Shown: positions 58,630 through 64,000 of the stretch, piece after piece | Layout: every line of letters starts with the position of its first letter | Numbering within the stretch: position 1 is the stretch's first letter | Assembly: GCA_036429605.1 (NCBI GenBank) | Contig: CM071591.1 | Location: 3,100,001-3,164,000, forward strand | Direction: 5' to 3' | DNA from: Cladobotryum mycophilum | Taxonomy: Eukaryota; Ascomycota; Sordariomycetes; Hypocreales; Hypocreaceae | DNA: 64,000 nucleotides | The notes under the pieces: model-generated | The model's database searches: none | The model's input: the letters and a program-made list of their open reading frames with translations, nothing else | Told to the model about the DNA's origin: nothing | Made by a program: the position numbers and the translations under genes

Positions 58630-58662
58630 GGGGGAGAGGGAGGGGGAGGGGGAGGGGAGGGG
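58630..58662 (+). repeat. G-rich GGGGGA-type tract, predicted G-quadruplex
   Basis: Six or more runs of three to five G separated by single A bases lie in an intergenic setting. Confidence 0.85.
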
Positions 58663-61600
58663 AGGATGTGTCACTATATCTTCAATTTATTTATACATTA
58701 ATTACAGATCCAACGACAACCTCTTCATTATGAACTGAATCATGTAAATCTCTCATGACTCGTAACGATTGACTCATAGACTCTTCGTCCCCGATGCTCC
58801 ATCAACCGGTTTCATTCTCCGCAGCTTGGGGGTTGGAATCACTCCTGGGCATTCTCATCTGCCGTTGACTCCATGTTGCATTCACATGCCTTGGCAGGGT
58901 CAAAGTTTCCGGGGCTCCATCACAAAAACAAGAAGGCTTTTTGTGGAGAAAACTGGAGAAACTGGGGAAGCCTCTTCCTGCGGCAGGTAGATAACGAATT
59001 ATTGTTTGCCTTGCGTTATCAGAACTCCATCATCGGGAAATGTCGGTACGAACCGGGGGCCGTGTGTGGAATGAGGTGTAGATGTTTGTATCGGTACATG
59101 GGACATCATCATTATCCAAAATTGGTCGAACTGTAATGCCGAAGCAGAGCAATCGCCATACATACCCAGATAGCCACAAGAAAGGAGGCTTTTCTTTTGG
59201 TGTTCGATAGATTGATAGCGATTCGAGGCTAATGCAGCCTTCATCACCCACCAACTCATCATATGATCGGACCAAACGGAGCTCTTATCTTGATCACATG
59301 CATCTCTCATTCAATATCCGGATACCATATCGACATGCCCACCTTGATACACTTTTAAATCACCTGTTTTTTTCTACACGGTCGGAACCACGCCGACCAA
59401 GCAAGATAAACAACACACAGCTCTATCGGACCGGTGACCCAGAAAAAATGTTGGCCCGTATCCATGATTATCAATATTGTCCCATATCTCGCCACCGAGA
59501 AGAGTAAGGATACTTGCAGCAATAGATGCTTCCCACAGTAGGGTTCTCGGTCCGATTATTGTGGTGCATTTTCCTCCTCCTCCACGCGCGGAGAATCGCT
59601 CTCCCAGAACCCTGACTGCAAAAACAAAAGCACCCTGCAGCTTCACCTTGTTCTAAGGCTGGGTTGGCCCGCCCTTCCCCTCAACGTCGTATTTTCACCT
59701 GTGTTTTCGGCTGATAAGGGGCCGCTTCGATCTCCGAGAGGGGAGTTGGTTGTCAATGAAATGAAAGTGCCGTTTTTCACATGCCTGGGTAAATCGTTCA
59801 GAATCAGATCGGTAAATGACCCGAGTAGTGCCGGACTAGTCTAGTCCAGTTGATGGGCCATGATGCGACTTTGGACCCGATATCGTCAAAACGTTCTATG
59901 CTCCTCTTGGAATGTAGGAAACGCAATCTGAGTTTCTGGTCGAGGAGGAAGTGCCGGATGAGGCTTAAAGCCACATACTTATGGATGAAATGGCACCTGT
60001 GAACAGACCATTTCCCAAAGGTTGTGAGTAATTTGCGGGGAATCGCTCTCTGTATCGCCCACGTTTTTGTTCTGTTCGCCAAACAGGTGGTATTTGCCCT
60101 TGAACCCTCTTCTTTTTTGCGGGATTTGATCCACCGGGCGCCGCTGACATATTTTCCCCAGGGGGAGGGGAGGGGGTGTAAGGCGTCGAGTTCGAGCCGT
60201 GACTCACTGCGGCTATCATCAGGCCGTTCATGGCATGGACATGGCTTCATGTCGGCGGATTACTTTTTGCAAGCCTCGAATCCTTGCCTCAAAACTATTT
60301 GACTTTCTCTCTCTTCTCTTACATCACAGAATTTCAACCAAGGGAACATACCAAGATGGTGTTGTGGCGAGAGGACAGAGTTGTTTTCTCCCCCTGCTGC
60401 TGTTTGCGGCGGCGGAGACCTATCTTGGATGGATGGATGGGTATAAGTGCCTGTATGCAGTCCTGCGTTGTTTGATGCGCACTCCCTGCAGAGTACTATA
60501 GGCACCATCCTTTTATAGGATAATCATATTTATTTGTCCTGCATCTTTATCGTCCGATCGTGCTATCGGGATTTAATAAGGGGCGAGGTAACCCTTTCCA
60601 AGTAGAACCTTGATATTGCGGTAGCATTCGATTTATTGGTCCTGCATATACTATCGCATGATGCTGAGCTGGTTGATGGAACGATTCCAGCAGAGGATAC
60701 CTGGTATGTGCCCAGTAAGTAATGAATGTATGAATATTGTGTTTTTATTTCATCCATGTTTACGTTGTGTGAATGACGATTGTTACTATGCGAGGTACTA
60801 TCATCCTGAGGCATCCATGGATCTTCTTCTTCTTCTTCTTTTCTCTTTCCACAACGTATTCCGAGGACATGGATGCTCCTGCGGTACCTTGCAGTTTTCA
60901 ATTGCTGCAGGAGCCCTTGATTCGTGGAGTCAGGGGACAACCCCAAGTACTTTGTCACTTTGTCACTCAACTTGAGCCTCTTGGCAGTTGACTAACAATG
61001 TTACTCCAAAAGGGCTACCATTGGCTGCCAGCTTTTTCTATCAACAAGTAAGAGAAGAGAATGGAAAGAAATGGCATATTAGTAAGTTAATTAATTGCCC
61101 ATCCTCTTTTCGCAGCCATTCTGCCACGACCGGAAAGTGAATCCGAATTGCATTGACCTGGTCAAGCTGAGTTACGGAGCAATGCTGTAACACTGCCAGG
61201 GTACGTACCCGCTTTGACCTTGGGTCGTTGTCCGTCGTCGTTGAACCTGTCCGTCTAGGGTTGATGATGGACAGACCCCTCCCCTTTCGAAGGGGGGGGG
61301 GCGTCGACTGCTGATTGGCGCAGAAACATGACGACTTGGGCAAGGTACTTGAGGTACAAGGAGACCAAAGTACCCAAGTACTCGTGTACTTTCTGTTTTT
61401 AGGGCCTCTGGGTGAATGAAAGAGAAGGAAGGAAAGACAGAGGACTCTAGAAGAAAAAACTTTGTCTTTCCTTCTTTAGCAGTGCAACGTAACAAAGACA
61501 GAAACAATGCTTGGACTCGTATGTTCAGAGCAGAAAGTCTTACTACCTGCATCATCAGAGACAAACGTTCTTGTTCTTGGTACTCGTATAGGCATTGGGA

Positions 61601-61831
61601 AAGGAAGGAAGTTTATTACGGTGAACTCTCGGGGCCGTGCTCGACATTCCAGAACCAATTGGTCCCAAGGCCCGTGTTGAGTTTGAGCGTTCCTCGGGTG
61701 GATGGATGGATGACTCTGATAAGGAAAAAAGATGGAGATGACGTGAGGGTTGGTATAGCAGAGCATAGTTATCGTATAATGGCAGAAGCTTTGCATCGGG
61801 TTTCACATGCCATTTTCTTTCAACATGTAGT

Positions 61832-61850
61832 CAGCAGCAGCAGCAGCAGC
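61832..61850 (+). repeat. (CAG)6 microsatellite
   Basis: Six CAG triplets lie in an intergenic setting with no coding context visible. Confidence 0.9.
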
Positions 61851-63811
61851 GACGGTGGACGAGGTGTGTGACTGTTCTTAACGTGAAGCTATTCCCTACG
61901 GCAGTTCCCACGGCATATTCCCTCTCTCCCTCTCTACCTCTCTCTCTATTCACCCTTTTACATCACCATGTCTTATGTAATGGACGAAAGTCTCATCTCG
62001 AGTTTCCCATCTTGGCTATCCCGTGATTTGTTAAGCGAAAATCAGTGAAAAGGAAATCACCATTCCGAATTTTCTCTCACCCCCTACCTACGTAATCGCT
62101 CCCAATGTCGTAGCAGAGCCGGGGAATGTCTTGTCTAAGGAAGAAAGAAAAAAACCTTGCTTCCCCACAAGCGGATCCCCCTCCCCACCAAAAACCCTTC
62201 TCGCACTCTCTGTTACTCTCAAGCACGGATCTTCAGCGGCGTGGGATTTTCTTGTTTGGACTGGCTGGCGGGTTGGCACGCCTTGACCAGAGACAAAAGC
62301 CCAATCCAGAAAGAAAAAAGGGAGCGAGAGAGAGAAAAGCGTGGGGGCTCCCAGGGCGTCTTCTCATTGACATCACTCATTGATCCATTGAGAAAGTTCT
62401 TTCTCAGTCTAAGATTGTCTAGTCGTCCAACGGCGCAACCGGCATGGCCGATGAAGGGGGTGTCACGGTGTCCAGGTCCAAGTGGTGGTGGTGGTCAAAG
62501 AGATAAGAAACCCAAGAGGGTTGGGAAGCTCGTTTGATTATTCTACTACGACTTGTACATGATTGCATCGATTATGTACGTTAGTCAAGATAGGCAGCAG
62601 TTTTTTTGGTCCCCTTTCATCTTATTTTCCATATCTTATTTATTATTATTATTACTTTCCTATGCATCGTATTTTATGTATGTTTTTCTTTTTTTACTAG
62701 GATCCAAAAATGACACCCAACCATTCAAACATCCTTTTCCTCCCCCACACACACACCCCTACTTATTTTTTTGTGTGCCCTCCCCCCGGTCATGTAGGCG
62801 CAATGTACGATACGATAGGCCGGATGGTGCCATAATGGGTATCCATCTGATGCATAGGATTCTCCGGTTGGACAAGGGGTCCAAAGTAAAAAGACGCTTC
62901 AGCAATATCTCTTCCTGGCATGATCGACCATTCCCGTGGAGAGACGCGGATACATACGTCGCGGAGAGGCGCTGATCAAGTAAGAAAAAAAATCCATTTG
63001 TTTAGGAAATATGAAACGCTATGCTATGCTGCTAGATATTGTTGTATAAATTCATGTATGCACGATCGTCACGTACGTACGCCCCCTCCATATCTCAATA
63101 ATGCGCATTCCATTCCAGTTTGATGCGGAGACACCTCCGTCCATTCCTCCCCCTTCCTGATGGGTATGCCTCGACGAGAGAAGGAAAAAGAGTTCTTGTT
63201 CTTGAGAATCTTGAAGCGCCGCAGCCGGCTATCGTCCCTACGGAGAAATCAGTCCCTATCTGAGACAACCAACCAGCATCTGAACCTTTACCTGGTATCT
63301 ACTAAGACAACGAGAACCCCACCCCCACATCTCAACGAGATGTGTGGTGCTGATCACGGCACGGGGTACACACAAAACCTGCTGCACGCATCTGCATCCC
63401 CAAGAAAAGTCAAAGGGGATATGGGTAAGTCATGGGTAAGGGGCCAAGATGGAACTTCATTTCTTTATTCAACTACGAGATTTCCCGAGCAATCCCGTCA
63501 TAGTACTAAGAAAAACGACACCATCCATCCCCCCTTAGACAATAACAGTAGGACATTAGGGGAGGGAGAGAGACAAGCCAAGATGCGAGGGATGGCCTAT
63601 AGTAAGCCACGGACTGAAATGGAGGCTTTTTTGGGGGCCCCCTACTCTGTTTTTTCTTCCCTTGTTGTTCACATGAGCTTCGTCTCGAATACCATATGCT
63701 TGTAATCATGACGGCGGTGAAATGACCTCAAAGAGCCAGAAACTCCGAACAAAATGCATAGTATATATCTGCAAGGGGAGACATGGACAACACAAGTTCA
63801 GCCCGTCAGCA

Positions 63812-63841
63812 GTATCATCACCATCATCATCATCATCACCA
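63812..63841 (+). repeat. (ATC)n microsatellite
   Basis: This tract of ATC units, interrupted by one ACC, is near the window end. Confidence 0.9.
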
Positions 63842-64000
63842 ACTATGACTTCATGATCAGTAAACATAAAAATTGGACAAAACAACAATAACAAACAAAA
63901 GTTGTTGGTATGAAATAAAGTAAGAATCTCTTACTTGAGAGAATCATAAGAGAATCACATAACAAGACCCCAAACTCCCACGTTCCTCCTTCAACTGCCC

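Larger units (their letters stand above)
55180..64000. other. Gene-poor region to the window end, about 8.8 kb; nothing recognised
   Basis: The first few hundred bases should be the BTB-bromodomain promoter. Beyond that I find no open frame with a recognisable domain, no RNA gene and no transposon hallmark. Open frames of up to 181 codons (57542-58081, 63160-63705) overlap frames on the other strand and lack family resemblance. The part from about 55.8 to 57.0 kb is more A/T-rich. Several microsatellites are listed separately. Confidence 0.5.

Overview
The window looks like nuclear DNA of a filamentous ascomycete (Pezizomycotina, most likely a Sordariomycete; this is inference from protein resemblance, and no species is named). 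Genes on both strands are cut by short introns of roughly 50-280 bases with GT..AG ends, and clear branch points of the CTAAC/CTGAC type are visible in several. There are no operons or ribosome binding sites, and no rRNA or tRNA gene was recognised.

Layout. Positions 1-8305 hold the 3' end of a prenylated ubiquitin-fold protein gene, the proteasome chaperone UMP1, a soluble two-domain ABC ATPase, a DUF202 membrane protein and a type II membrane glycosyltransferase-like protein. Positions 8971-17545 hold the ribosomal-protein import adaptor SYO1, the mismatch-repair gene MLH1 and a Zn2Cys6 transcription factor whose zinc cluster is completed by an 8-base microexon. From 17546 to 30027 there is about 12.5 kb in which I see no credible gene. 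Positions 30028-45828 are dense: peroxisomal Lon protease, RPA2, a GNAT acetyltransferase, isopentenyl-diphosphate isomerase, END3, an AIF-like flavoprotein and acyl-CoA-binding protein. Positions 48591-49500 encode a GPI-anchored cysteine-rich surface protein. Positions 53297-55179 encode an unusual BTB-bromodomain protein. The last 8.8 kb again shows no convincing gene.

The genes are mostly unrelated housekeeping functions: proteostasis (UBL3, UMP1, Lon), DNA maintenance (MLH1, RPA2), lipid and isoprenoid metabolism (IDI1, ACBP, peroxisomal Lon), endocytosis (END3), and chromatin or transcription (Zn2Cys6 factor, BTB-bromodomain protein). Nothing indicates a biosynthetic cluster or a mobile element. 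Several neighbours are divergent and probably share promoters (UMP1/ABC, Lon/RPA2, IDI1/END3, AIF/ACBP).

Two themes stand out. First, four well-conserved genes (ABC ATPase, glycosyltransferase, Lon, AIF-like) are each broken by single-base losses in mononucleotide runs, five in all. That pattern fits assembly error better than gene decay, and the protein models assume this. Second, there are unusual gene structures: an 8-nt microexon carrying a zinc-ligand cysteine next to an intron with about 27 AAG triplets, start codons split off by introns in UMP1 and RPA2, and a bromodomain that lacks its acetyl-lysine-anchoring Asn, is fused to a BTB domain, and is followed by a long open frame after its stop.
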